NCBI GenBank assembly: GCA_021234535.1
Contig: CM037843.1
Location: 23,343,911 to 23,407,910, forward strand
Direction of reading: 5' to 3'
Origin: Stichopus chloronotus
Taxonomy: Eukaryota > Echinodermata > Holothuroidea > Aspidochirotida > Stichopodidae
DNA length: 64,000 nucleotides
Shown here: piece after piece, positions 13,586 to 26,040 of the stretch
How the letters are laid out: each line of letters starts with the position of its first letter
Position numbering within the stretch: position 1 is the stretch's first letter
Notes under the pieces: generated by a model
The model's input: the letters and a program-made list of their open reading frames with translations, nothing else
Database searches by the model: none
What the model was told of the DNA's origin: nothing
Position numbers and translations under genes: made by a program

Positions 13586-14944
13586 TCTACCTTTGCCGTA
13601 ATCCAGAATGGAATAGTCTGCCCTTCAAAAGCTTACCACCCAAAAGACAAATAGGTGTGTGGGGACAGGTACGTGAGGAGCAAACTAATTCAGAAACTTT
13701 TAGTCTTGATGTAACACTGGTGGCAAGTCAATAACACTGCTCTGAGTAAACTAACGATTGCTGCATATATACTATCAACACAGTGATTGAATGTAACCAT
13801 TCATCTTCAGTCCATTTTAAGGTACACAGTGACTTACAACTTGGATAAGAAATTTCACTGACTAGTTGCTACAGGTTGCACCCTTTAATTCCACTACTGC
13901 TGCAGAAGCCTTCCACTAGCGCTTACGTACAACACCTGTTCTACATCATGATCTCTTGTATAAAACATACAACACTTTGTTCTAATCACTACCAGGAGCA
14001 TTAAATCACAACACATCATCTTGACGTAATAACTCTTCTACTCTTTGGAAGAGAAAACCAAGCATGAAATCAGATGTAAGATGCGCTTCAATTATCATCT
14101 TTATTTTGATAGTGTATGGTACCGTAGAAGTTATCAAAGTGACAACAGCTCCAAGCTCTCTCTGTTTCAATATGGCACCTACAATAATCAAAAACACACA
14201 CACAAAAAAGAAAAAAATACATCGGCCTACTAACTGAAGAAAACCTGCACATGCTCGCCCTTTCTTGTTGTCTACTGTAAAAGATCGTGAAAAAGTAATC
14301 GTCAGATTATCTCCATCAGTGAAGCAACCGGTTGCTAGGCAACAATGCTGTCATAGAGATACGGTAACCGTTACATTATTCAACAGCTTGATATCCGCTA
14401 TGTGCCTTGTAACACAGTTCAGAGTGAGTGTACATGTATTGCGTAGTACTGTATCTACACATGATCAGCAAGAGAGATAGATCTAAGTACCATAGACTTG
14501 TTTTGGATTGAAGAACATATAGTAACTGAAAGCATGATTGCATGATAAAAGAACTTCCTGCTTCATTTTTAATCATTAATGTGCATAAAGAACCAGTTGG
14601 CCTACAGTACAAGTCATTTATAAATGTTGACATCACTGTAGAAAAAACTCCCATAATTTCAGGAAATGGTGAAACTATCTAATTGTGTTAAATACAGCAC
14701 ACCAACAAAATAAACATAAATAGCTATTCTACATGAAATCACAGATTTTTCAGCATATTACAGCAGGTCCCCCCTTGGATTTGGCTAATTTTTGGCTTAT
14801 TTGTAGCAGTACAGTGTGTAACTTTGGGGAAAATCCAAAATTTGATTGGCATTGGCCATGTATTATTCAAGATAGGTCATTTAAAAGCTTGGGTGCCACG
14901 CCCACTTTTGCAGTCTCTTGAGCGTCAATGTTCTGTGAGACTAA

Positions 14945-15646
14945 CTTTAAGGGTGGCTCTGTGGAAACTAGCAACAACCTAAAATTCACTCCCTACACCT
15001 AGTTTTGGCTGTAGATTTCATACTTACAGTCAGAATATGATGGACCATACAGATATGAAGTTAATGAATCTCAAAAATCCAACATTTCAAAGTTTTCTGC
15101 TGGACCATTTTGGGCAGAAGTCTGCAGAAAATGTGGGCATGCTAGAGTGGTCAAATTTTCATGGAACCATGTCAATATGCAGGTTGCTTTGAATACCTTG
15201 GTAGATAATTTTCTTTCTTCGCCATTTTACTTGTAAAAGGTCTTGTGACATTAAAACAACATTTTAGAGTACTGGGTGCATTCAGCATTGGAAAGATTAA
15301 AAATAGCCACAAATTCCATTAAAATCCATCGAAGATTGACCAATTTACAGGCAAGTTAGTGCCTCACAGCTGTATCATGAACAAACAGTGGCTAAGCATG
15401 CAAAACAGGCCCAGTTTCAATAACTTCTTTGTGGCAGTTTGCAAAAACCTCAAGTTCACTCTCTAGACATAATTTTGGTGGAAGATTTCAAAAAAGTGGT
15501 CTTATTGATGATGGAATATACAGACGTGAAACTGAAAAATTAAAGTTTACGAAGTTGAGTTTTTGGTGGGCCATTTCGTATTCTAACCAAGAATGTGGGT
15601 AAGCTGGAGAGGTCAAATTTTCCTTGTATTATGGCCATGTGCAGGT
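14945..15646 (+). repeat. Diverged direct duplication, two ~230-bp units
   Basis: Unit 1 (14945-15186) and unit 2 (15421-15646) share the order AACCT-A/C-AA-TTCACT, TAGATTTCA/AGATTTCA, GATGGA-ATA-CAGA, then GAG-GGTCAAATTTTC and CATGT..GCAGGTT. Non-coding in all frames. Unit 2 runs into a long T tract. Confidence 0.6.
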
Positions 15647-15649
15647 TTT

Positions 15650-18600
15650 TTTTTTTTTTTTTTTTTTTAAATTTGTAAATTAGAGAACCATCTTTTCTAC
15701 TTTGGTGGGTATTGAGGGGAGGGGGGGAGATGTCATTTCACTTTATTTTTGGAAAAAGTGACCCTGATTTTATAGTCTGTGCAAACTAATTTTATAGTCT
15801 TTACTGGGCCTACTACTGTCCATCTGAATTTAAGTGCTCATTTTTGGCATCAGTGTCCGTCCACCAAAGGGAAAAATTACAAGTTGGAATAATTCCTAGA
15901 TACTGTGACCTATAATGATTACTTATGTTTGGTTATGTACTAGGAGTGAAACATTCAGTACCAACCAACGAGCCCAAATGCTGTAAAGCCGTTCATTAAA
16001 ATAAGCTAGATCAAATGTTGCTAGTGTGATTAATGTCCATCCGTCCCCTAGTCATGTTAGCAAAAAGTTACATGAGCAACAAACAATTCTGCAGTAGTTG
16101 CACATGAAATAATTGAGATCTTTTTTTTTGCTTTGAGAATAATGTTTAGGGCACATATATTGCCACATTAATGAAAAATATAAGACTACCAGTTCTGGAC
16201 GGAAAAGTTACACTAGCAACAACAGTGCTGTACTTTCCGTCCAACCTGAATTTTCATCAATACTGAGGAATACATCATATATTTTCAAAATTTGTATCAT
16301 GCTATTATGTTTTACCAATGACACTAGTCTAATAGAGAAATGAAACTTTGGAAATCTTTTTCCTTTTAATGAATAGGTAAATAAAGGCAGACATCATGTT
16401 GCTAATGTAACTCTACATTATTTCACAGCAAATAGCAATATTTTGGTACTTTGGTACAGCAAAAAGCATACATGGGGAGAATTGAAGGTAAAGTACTGTA
16501 CAGCATGAGTGCAGTCCTGTGGAAGTGCATTTTCAAACTTGCATTAGTGTCTGCAACAGCAAAATAACATTATTCATCCGAAATATCATCATCTATTCCT
16601 GGTTTTGCCAGTCCAACACCTATAAGTTTCACAAATACTAATCTGAAAATGGGTTGTTTTTTATATTCACACTTCTCATGTAATCCCTTTCCATAGTGTG
16701 AGTGGATTTCTGCAAATTTAGAAGTGTCTTGAAAAATGATTTGGAAATTGCAAAAATTTTCTGCCTTCAGCAAGGAATGAATAACGGAGATGTGGTTGAC
16801 CTTCTCAAAAGCATACTTTTCTACTTAGTACACTAAATTTTGTGGGCTGATTTAAACATGCCACATACAGCACTGCTTTACCACACAATAAAGTCCATTA
16901 TCACATTTCGTTATTTTGCTTCACTGATTCTTACTAAACTTCAATGTTGTTTAAATGCTACCAGATTGGTTCTCCATAGGACAAACCAGGGAAAAAGTTT
17001 GGTTCTTTTCTGGGGAACTTTCAGGCATCTTGGATGGTGAAACTACCATCATATTTCTTTCTCAATGTGGTTAATTGCAGACTTGTATAAAGGAGATGAC
17101 TCGAGTCACCAATTTTTTCAATGGGACATGACTGAGGAATTGTACGTAATTTTCCTCAAAGAAACAGTAGGAGTGACTGGAGTCACATTAAAAGTAGCAA
17201 ACGGCTCGACTTAAGTGAAAAATTGGGTGACTGTTACAACTCTGGTCAATTGTGAAAAACACTTTGAACGCGGACATTCTCTGCGGTTCTCTCTAATCAG
17301 CTATGGATCCACCACATTTCCTGTCACTGCAGTTTTCGGAAGCCCAATCGAAACTCACTCATGGGGTGGAAAGTTCCAAAAATAAATTACAATTGTACTT
17401 TGCATTCTATGTTTCCTCAACTTCTGCATGCCAATGTGACAATGTACTGGAGTTGAAAGAATGCACTAGCTGTACAGGCTGCTTGTCTGAGGAACTTTGT
17501 CATAGAATTTGGTTGTCCATTTAAAGACATCAGGACTGCAGTTTAACTTCTTTACTGAAATTCACAGGTATTGCACTGCTGCTAGTGTTTCCAAGCATGA
17601 CTTAAATGTACTGGCAGTACTCCTTTCATAGTACACCGATTGGCTGAAAAGTTGTATAATCTTTGGTGTGATGCAAATTGTGGGATATATTGGAGCAAAC
17701 GACAGATGCTTCATTTGGTGGAGTTGCCTTTTTGAGCAATTGTTTTCTGGCGGTAGCTTCTAAGAAATTTTTATCACACATTACATTAGGCATACTAATT
17801 TGAAAAGAGCAATAGCCTCTTGCCACGTGTCTTTTTTTTTTTTTAGGGCTGAGCAGAGCATTTTTAGGTGGGCATGACTTTTTTTTTTAGGAGGCAGTCA
17901 ATATTTCATGGGGGACACAATCTTCACTCAAGAAAAAGTCTAAAAAATTACAGAACCTGGTTTTATCCTCACTTCATGACAGGGGGAGGACTTTTTGGTA
18001 GACCATGATCAGCTGTTTTAACTCTCTACCACCAACTACCGGTGATTACGAAAGTGCAGTGCAACCTGTCACATTCCATTGCAGAAATTATGATAGCTTA
18101 ATGACCATATCCTCTCTCTTGGTATGTGACATCCTGCCTTTTTTCCTCTTCAGTAGTAACAGTCAAACAGTTCATCTCAAAGAGATTACACCTGACAATT
18201 TTTTTCCACTGGAACCATTTATTTACTTAACTTGACTACATCTTTCAATACATTGAAGGATACATTTTGATACTTCTTTTTTCTCATGCCAAAACAGATG
18301 TTAATATTCTGCACATATCATTTCTTTGAAACAAGTTTACACCTGTAATTAGGTTTCCTGTAAAAAAAAAAAATTAAAAAATTCCATAGCCTCCAGGACT
18401 TTTTTTTTCTGGCAACACATATTCAGTGAATTTTTGAAGTATACAAAGCACTGACTCTAGAACTGAAAAACTTACGTGCTGCAACAGTACACTGCTGCAC
18501 CTCTCTCCTTCGTATCTGCAATTCTGTTAACAATAAGATCAGATATGACCCTTCGTCATGGGCCCAGCCTATTTGATTGTTAAGGTACTGTATCTTCTAA

Positions 18601-20282
18601 TTGCAATTCCATGCTAATGTTTGCATCATTCCAGGTGTAAAAGTGTACCAGAAATGTCCCAAGACAAACAGAGAGTGCAGATCTGTTCTGTTTAAAGTAG
18701 ACAGATAAGACCAAGTTTTGTAAACTGTGACTACATAAATCCATGATTCAGAAAGAGATTTATATTCCATATACCGTTGACATCAGATTTCTAGATAAGA
18801 TATGCGTGGAAACTGTAACAATGTACAATGAACTAGGGTTGGGAGGTAAACTAGTATCCAAGTCCATACCACTGGTACCAATGGTATCTGCACTCACACT
18901 ACCAACACCTGACCTGTTCGTAAGAAGTACCGATACTTTCACAACATGCCTAGTAATGCTGAAATTCATCAGTACAGTAGCAGTGCCATATGAACAAAAG
19001 CAAACTATCATTTTCCTGGAAATGTAGCATTTATACTCTCATATCGACAAACAAATGGACCGTAACAAATCTTGAATCACTTCACACTTCACTTCAATAG
19101 TTCACAAAAAAGTATGAACTTTTCTGTAACATAATACCTATCACAATAAACAATCGTAGTTAGCCTAGCATGGCCTAGCCTGGTGCACAGTGGGTACAGT
19201 GATAGCATTTCAACAGCTAACCTACTGTTCGGCAGTACGTTCACAGAAAAGTTACAACAGACTAGGCCAACATTTAAATATTTACAATAAATTTTATAAA
19301 AGTTCTCATACAAGATCAATTGCCTTTGCAACGGATCAGTTTGCAGCAAAGAAACATACAGTACTATGGTTTGAATACAGACCTTTCAGCTATTTTCTAA
19401 TTGATATTGACAAAGGAAAGGTTGTGCAGAGAACCTTCCAGAAAATTTGGTAAACATTTTTTCTTCTGACTTAAAAAATATTGAACATGAGCAAGAAATA
19501 CCAACAAATTCTACCAGAAAAGAACAATTTTCTTGTCACTTTTGTTAAATACTGAATGAGAATAAAGGATTTGAGATACATGTTTGAGTTGATAGTACAT
19601 AGAGCACAGAAAAAGTGGAAAATTCTGGTATAAACCACAGTAAATATGATGTGCCAAAAATAACACGGCTGATTTGTCTGCTACACCACGCCCCTAAAAT
19701 AAACCTAGAGTAGTGTTGCTTCCCTCCATATGTATTGTGTACACAAAACTGGCTCAAGGTTTAACTTTCTTGTAACAATATTTACTATTCGACGAATTAT
19801 GGTTTTTCCTATGGCAAGACACATGAGTGCAGTACTACGGGTGCCCAAAAATGTCTCATAAGTAAAAAAATAAAAACTCTCAAATGACTTGGTTCCAATG
19901 ACAGTGGCCATACATGTGTTATAATTTGACATTTCAAATACCTTCTAAATACAGTATGATGATTTTATGTTCCAAATGTGTTGCTGGGCCATTTTCTTCA
20001 CTTCAAGTCAAAGATGCACAAATGCCTGTGATCACTCATCCTACCTGCTTACATTCTGAAATTACCTTTCACAACCAACAAGGCTCTGCCAATTTTAATA
20101 CAGATAGTGAACTTGAAAACAAGCATTCACACTTAAGTCGATGAAGACTTGGTACAAGCTGTTCGTGAAGAGGGTACTGTAAACTGCATTTAAGTACTTC
20201 TACAAATTCCCACCTGTTTCTTTTTCCTTCCCTATAGTTCTGGTCACACATTGACACAATAACATTGTTTTTTTTTTTTTCC
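15650..20282. other. Mostly non-coding
   Basis: Long T tracts at 15646-15669 and 17828-17845, unique AT-rich DNA, and one candidate mini-exon (18476-18523). Confidence 0.4.
18476..18523 (-). CDS. Candidate 48-base internal exon, minus strand
   Basis: Flanked by a strong acceptor (CTTATTGTTAACAG, plus 18524 upward) and a GTAAGT donor (plus 18470-18475). The symmetrical phase-2 reading is IADTKERGAAVYCCS. The open frame extends upstream through the acceptor as DLIVNR. It could belong to the same minus-strand gene as the candidates near 8.7-9.0 kb. The product is not recognised, and chance cannot be excluded at this length. Confidence 0.28.
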
Positions 20283-20399
20283 TTAAAGCAGTGCTTTTAT
20301 TACAATTTGAAAACTTGCATCCAAAGGACGCAATGATCTAGGAAAGTTTGCATCCCACAAAAAATTCTTGTTCCGACCAAAAATTCTTGCATTTCCCTC

Positions 20400-20520
20400 T
20401 ACAGAGGAAAATTCCAAAACTCTTCTGGTTTGGTTATTTACGAGGGACTCACTTACCTGTCTCAGCATAACAAATGCACTCTTATCTACAGTGTCTAGAG
20501 TGCTGGCAACCTTTAACACT
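20400..20520 (-). repeat. DIRS-family terminal-type repeat, copy 4
   Basis: CTGGTTTGGTTATTTAC, then CTCACTTACCTGTCTCA and TCTAGAGTGCTGGCAACC (plus strand). It is the closest uninterrupted match to copy 1. Confidence 0.65.
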
Positions 20521-20589
20521 GCTACTAGCCCCTTCTGCCAGAATAGCGCCTCCTTCCTATGAAAGTAAACCTTACCCGGGGGTCTGTCC

Positions 20590-22316
20590 CTATGTTTGCC
20601 CAGCGATGAGTATATAGTTCTCGAGTCTCCCCTCTCCCACCTCCGTGCCCTGTGAAATGAGGTGGGCATCCCTAGGGTGGGGCGGCAAGCACCAGTCTGA
20701 TCTTAGTGGGTTGGTTGCCCTCTGTCTTAGGTGTCGGCGATCCGTCCCAGCCGTGTCCAGAGGAACCCTGCCAAGACTTTCTACCACCGTAGCCTCTGCC
20801 TTTTCCTCTGCCTTTGAGGCCGTCTGTCTGTCGGCCCCTGCTGCTGCAATTTCGCCAACCTTACTGGAATGGTTACTTCTGCCCTTTCCGGGAGCGCAGA
20901 TGGGGACTGGAGCAGGAAGTCAGACTTCACGATTGTCTCGCGTCTGGAGACTTCTTCTTGCAGCCTACTCTGGAACTGGCCCACAAAGAGGTTGGGGCCT
21001 CTGAAAGTGAGTGACAGCATCCTTGTCTTATACTCGTTAGAAGGCCACCTGATAGCTGAGACAAAGTTCTCCCACCTGGTAGCGAATAACCTCACTGTGA
21101 TTCGAGCGAAGTGGTTGAAAGTGAGCCTGGCAAGGGGTCCGAAAAGTAGGAGCACCTGGCTGATATCTTTCCTGGGGAATTGATGTTTGTCCTCTGGGAG
21201 CTAGCTGCTGGTGATGGCACATCATAACCTCAGCCATCAACATGAAGATGGAGTAATATTTCATGCCCACTCTTGCTGCCTGGTGAAGGTCCCACAGGAC
21301 GACCCCTAAGTTCCTCTGGTGTTGGTCCTTGAACGTTCCAGAGGTGGTGCATTGTTCCACCCTTAAGCTCTCCCTGGTCTCCTGAGGGATCGTTGAGGTT
21401 GCAAAACAGTTCCTTCCAGTCCTGATCAGAGACCTTGAGGGCCTGGTCCTGACAAACGGGGAAGGGCGTCCATTTTTAAGCCGTGGCGAGAGCGTCGAAC
21501 CAATCAAAGCAGGTGGAGCCCACCGGGATTTATGGGAGGCAACAAGCCGCTGGTTACCCTGAAGCCCATTAATTTCAAGGCTCCCCTGAGCAACTCCTAT
21601 GGGGTTTCAAAGCAAAGATGTACCCTGAAGATATCAGCTACTATGGAGGCCAGGTTGGGAGACACTGCTGGACCGGAGCTGGGGTTATTGTCGGCTGAGG
21701 AGTCAGGGCTAGAAGCTAAGTCCTGGAAGACATCCTCCTCTTGGAGGTCTTTCCTGTCCTCTAGACAGGAGAAGGCCATCGATGCCTGACAATCGAAGGT
21801 GTCCTCTCCTTGTCTGAAGCTCTCCTCCCTGCATGTGCTGGGCTGACGATACAGGGCCGTTGAAGCGAGTTCTGGGGCCGCGATTGCTATGATGACATGG
21901 ACCGGAAAAAAGACCTGGACCATGAACAAGAAGAGCTGCGAGCATGACAGGGATCCAAGGTCGGAGCCATCCTGCTCTCTTGTGGAACAGCCAGTGAGGC
22001 CTGGGCCTCTGCCATACGTCCAGTGTTCGGGTCCGGCAATAGAGCCGGGCTGGAATCCACCGAGGTGGGTTTCATTTTCCTTTTCAGAACAGACTCCCCT
22101 TTCAATGAAGGTAATATCTTTTTCTTCTTTCCACCCATTGGCATGGATCCAGACAACGCCGGTACCAATTCCGGTAGCTGACTCATCTTCTCTCCTTCCA
22201 CTCCACTTACCACTGGAGTCTCGGGTCCAGGACTCTGGTCCACGTGAAGGATTGGGTTCAGGGCTGGCAATTGGTCTAGTTGAGCCTGTAGTTTGTTGTG
22301 CTAGGCCCCTACCCAT
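20590..22316 (-). pseudogene. gag-like ORF1 remnant of a DIRS-like element
   Basis: Overlapping minus-strand frames, none continuous. The N-terminal part (21597-22316) is a 239-codon Ser/Glu-rich stretch. Further along, one frame reads AIRWPSNEYKTRMLSL, FRGPNLFVGQFQSRLQEEVS and a basic Arg/Gln-rich end (20781-21155). The last is typical of the C-terminus of DIRS ORF1 (glutamine/arginine-rich, nucleic-acid binding). Frameshifts separate the blocks. The long plus-strand ORFs here are antisense shadows. The family assignment rests on composition, this short similarity and the family repeat at 20.4 kb. Confidence 0.5.
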
Positions 22317-22616
22317 GTTTCCAACTCAACTCATTGAGAAGCTGATAAGTCGATGCATATTTCGCAAGGGTCCTTCCGAGAGCACAACTGACATTTGGGG
22401 GCACTGCTGGTGATTGTTCCAAGCAGGTCCTGGGCAAAACACGGAGCAAGTGAGGCATTGTGGAACGACACTCCAACAACACTGTGTACAAAATTGTCAA
22501 GGAACATAGAACGTAGCGTACGAGGGGGCTACAATGTTCACAAAGTATACACACATATTTAGCTACAAACAAGAGTACAATAATATGGTAGGCTACGTAA
22601 TGAGAGGCCTAAGCCC

Positions 22617-22969
22617 TTAAAGGGAAATGGGGCGTTTAGAATACACCAACATGACATACAAAAGAAATAGCTTTAGTCATTGTTAAACCATCCAGTCTCA
22701 TCAATAAACACCTGCCAAAGCTTCATCTCCTCAAAACATTATGCATGTGATGAGTAACGGAAGATGCATCATTTGAATTTTGAAAAGTTTGGGTGAACAA
22801 ATTGGTGTTGAGAAACAAATAACTGAGTTTCTATCTGTGAGAAACTTATTTCTTGAAAAGAAGGCTACTGTCCATCCTTATTTTGAATAATCTATCATTC
22901 TGCGTCCACAAACATTGGTTTTAATAATATGGATGTTTTCTGTAAAACAAACGCCCTATTTCCCTTTAA
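22617..22969 (+). mobile_element. MITE family 1, copy 3
   Basis: About 353 bp, same orientation and highly similar interior to copy 1. Ends are TTAAAGGGAAATGGGGCG and, at the right, the complement of AAAGGGAAATAGGGCG. It lies just beyond the gag-like DIRS remnant B. Non-coding. Confidence 0.85.
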
Positions 22970-23424
22970 TGCAATACGAGAGTGGGAAACAAATAAACAA
23001 TAGTGGCCAGAAATCTCCCAGTATGAGTGGAAAAAGGCAGGCAGGAATCCCTGAAAGAGAAAATCCCTTAGAGGGGACCTAAACGATCTGAATGAAATGT
23101 TAAGAACACCTAACATTAGAGAAGAATTTCACACAACTGAGCCCTGTACAGAAAAAAGGGTGGGAAAAATCTGTAATTTTGTAAAAATCAAGAATTTTTG
23201 AAGGTAGCTACTACTCAAAAGAGAAAGGATAGTTATCAGAATTCCTAGAACCTGTCTGAAAAAGTGGTCCTCAGCAAGGAAACAAGCAAAGATAAGCCAG
23301 ATGGAGGAAAAATAAGCAGATAAAGGTCGATAGAAATTTGGACCGATCCTTGGAACTCCAAGCACATACAGATGGCAGAATGGGAAGGAGGTGCTATTCC
23401 GGTATTAGAACAAAGGGCACGAGT

Positions 23425-23520
23425 AGCAGTGTGGTGTTTAAGGTTGCCAGCACTCTAGGCACGGTGGATTGGAGTACATTTGTTATGCTAAGGCAGGTAA
23501 GTGAGGAGCGAAGTAAATGC
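23425..23520 (+). repeat. DIRS-family terminal-type repeat, copy 5 (inverted)
   Basis: GGTTGCCAGCACTCTAGGC ... TTTGTTATGCTAAGGCAGG, then TAAGTGAGGAGCG. It is the reverse complement of copy 4 with moderate divergence. Confidence 0.6.
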
Positions 23521-24989
23521 TATGATGAATACTTGAGTTCGGGCACTTACAGGACTACTGTTGAGTAATGTAGTGCTACGTATGCATTTAGCAAAAGAGG
23601 GAGAAGAAACAAAGTAGTTTACATCTTGACACTACATTTAGTGTCCAAACATCTCCCCACCATCAATCCCAGATACGTTGCAAGAAAAGGGGGAAAAAAG
23701 GAGAAAATTAGTGCACCTGGTGTCACTGCCCACTATCTACTCCTGCACATCTACACCTTTCACTGTAACATTAGTGTTTTTTAAAAAGAGCAATGCTTGT
23801 GTGAACACATGACAATTTTTAAAGTACGCAATGTACTTTAGTGTGACAAGGTCACCAAAGTTGCTAAAATTAGACCATGTCATGAAAGTTAAGACGCTTA
23901 CCAAAACAAGTCACAACTATGAATATTTATATTAGAAAGTCTTTTTGGGGGGGGGGGTTGTTGAACTTAGGCTTAGAAATTGAAATAGTATGGCAATGAA
24001 AGGATAACACTAGGCCTATAAGTCGGTTACTGGCCAAACATTCAGCATATGCCCTGATGTTACTTATTAGGACCTTACTCTCCTGGGATTGTTAGCATAA
24101 TTTAGGGAGTAACTGCAGAATACCCTGTGTGCCACAGCTAGGCTGGGAAAAAAGAAGGCTACACCATGAAGCTATGGACTTACTGCACATAATCTATTGC
24201 CTTGGCGTCAGAATCGTTAAGTCCAAATCGTTAAGTGTAAAAAACAGTAATGTTAAGTATATGTCCTTTCGAATGAGATCAATTGCAGGTCAAAAAAAAA
24301 GTATATTTTACTACTGTATGTTACCTAATATAAGGCTGCGAGAATATGTAGTCAATTCAAAAATAATTCGCAGTCTATATAAAAGAAAACAGCAGTATTT
24401 AACTATCCATACAAAAGACTTTGCGGATACCCTGTACAAGTCAGAATACACAATTTACTGTAAACGACTACTGGATACCTAGCCATATCATTTGATATAT
24501 TTATAGGTGACTTTCAAGGATACGCAGTCATTATGTCATGTCCAGATGTGTTTTTGAGAGACAAGTACAAGGATACGTAGTCAAAATGCATTCATTTGTT
24601 TGATTTGATCAAGGTGAGTGACATATACTGTATACTACATACAGTATTTGTGAAGTGCATTTTTAAAAGGGCTACATGGATACACGCAGTCAAAATTCCA
24701 TCTGTACAAATTTATAATCCGTGACCAAAAGTGACTTCAACAAGGGTATCAGACAACTGAAACAGTTGGTATACAGTCTATGTCTACTTTTTTATGCTTG
24801 ATTTTTTTTTCCTTAATCTCACAAAGTTAAAAACATTCTGTGAAATGAACAACTGTGAAAACCGTACAAGAAACAAGAGTAGTTAAACCTGCAAAAGAAA
24901 GAGGTTACAAAAGGATAGAAGACAATTCCAACCAAGGATATCAAAGGAAAACTGTTGTACAGCCTTCCAGACAATCCTGATACTTCAAA

Positions 24990-25030
24990 TATATATATAA
25001 ATATACATATAAATAAATATATATATATAA
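24990..25030 (+). repeat. (AT)-rich tract
   Basis: ATATATATAAATATACATAT followed by AAATAAATATATATATATA. Confidence 0.8.
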
Positions 25031-25487
25031 AAAAGGCACCATTCGGTAGTACAATAAAGTCATGTCCAAGAAAATATGAAATTGTTATGAATATGCATTT
25101 TATTCACTCGCAAGTCACCATGTTGTTGCAAAATTACCTGATTCGTGACGTCACACATGCACCTGTACATGTCACGTAGTATTGTCGGTGCATGTGATAC
25201 GTCATACATTTCCAAAATGGCAATACACTGTACAACAACGGCGGGAAGTTTGAAGTTATATTTGGAAAAAAGTAAGGTACTAATTTAGAATCCGTACCAA
25301 TTGGACAAGGTATCAGATAACTAAAAGAGTTTGCATAGCGTCTATGTTTTATTTACCTTTTTTTTTCTTATGCTAGTTCTTTTTATCTTTTTTAGATTTC
25401 CGAAATCACCGATTTTTTGTGCAATGATCTACATGTAGTGACACCTGTGGAAGAAGTGATAGATTATTGCTGGAAGAGAAGTATAGG

Positions 25488-25572
25488 TTAGAGGAGGATT
25501 CGAACCTAGAATATCATGATAACTGATGCATCATAAGTCTTACGCATAACCCACTACGCTGCGAGAGCGGTT
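25488..25572 (-). repeat. tRNA-like sequence (SINE head or tRNA pseudogene)
   Basis: On the minus strand it has an A-box-like AGCGTAGTGGG and an exact B box GGTTCGAATCC about 45 bases apart. The acceptor stem does not pair cleanly and no credible anticodon arm forms, so a tRNA-derived SINE head or decayed tRNA is more likely than a working tRNA gene. Confidence 0.5.
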
Positions 25573-25677
25573 GTGGTGGTTGAGTGTTCGAAAATGCATA
25601 CAATTCACAAACGCGTAATCCAACGTAGTCATATAACAGTATGTATATATTCATATACTTTAAATAAGTATCAATCC

Positions 25678-25760
25678 ACTAACCCTATCCCCTAACCCTA
25701 TCCCCTAACCCTGAATCATGACGCCTAACCCGATCCCCTGATCCGATCCCCTAGCCCTGT
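25678..25760 (-). repeat. Telomere-like 13-mer minisatellite
   Basis: Unit AACCCTATCCCCT: two and a half clean copies from 25681, then degenerate copies (CCTAACCCGATCCCCTGAT..). Weaker AACCCT islands follow at 26091-26150. On the minus strand the unit is rich in AGGGGATAGGGTT, similar to but not identical with TTAGGG. Confidence 0.6.
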
Positions 25761-25975
25761 TTACCGACGCTAGTTAGGCAATCCATTCATCATTCACTAT
25801 TCAAGGATGGTAGTGGACCGAATCGAACAATCGAATTGAAGCTAGCGAGCACGTTCATATGGTACAGATTCTAAAGTTGCGCCAAAAGTAATAACAGAAA
25901 TCAAACCAATACTGTCATGACTGTTGGTAAATTGATGTACACTAAGTGTAGATTGAAATTGAAACACCCACAACG

Positions 25976-26040
25976 GTTCCACTTTAAGATAATAGTCACA
26001 TTGAAAGTCCAAAGCATAACCCACTACGCTACAAGAGCAA
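25976..26040 (-). repeat. Second tRNA-like sequence
   Basis: Shares GCTCT-G-AGCGTAGTGGGTTATGC with the element 0.45 kb away in the same orientation. The B-box region has decayed. Confidence 0.4.

Larger units (their letters stand above)
11110..13700 (-). mobile_element. DIRS-like retroelement remnant A
   Basis: A degraded tyrosine-recombinase retrotransposon on the minus strand. It contains an RNase H C-terminal end and a recombinase (12131-13499) flanked by copies of a family-specific terminal-type repeat (11110-11215 minus, 12058-12118 plus, 13505-13585 minus, 13655-13690 plus). A MITE is inserted at 11216-11478. No reverse-transcriptase region is seen, and frames are broken by stops and frameshifts, so it is dead. 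DIRS elements use a tyrosine recombinase instead of an integrase and carry inverted terminal repeats, which agrees with the opposite orientations of the flanking repeats. Confidence 0.7.
20283..22610 (-). mobile_element. DIRS-like retroelement remnant B (gag-like part)
   Basis: GC-richer than its surroundings and open in several frames. The minus strand carries a gag-like ORF1 remnant (20590-22316), with a copy of the family repeat at 20400-20520 on the minus strand. An opposite-oriented copy lies at 23425-23520. No RT, RNase H or recombinase sequence is seen. It may be part of the same family as remnant A but is separated from it by about 6.7 kb of unrelated DNA. Confidence 0.55.

Noticed and set aside
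20645..22413. Long plus-strand ORFs
   Set aside because: They are antisense shadows of the GC-rich gag-like DIRS remnant.
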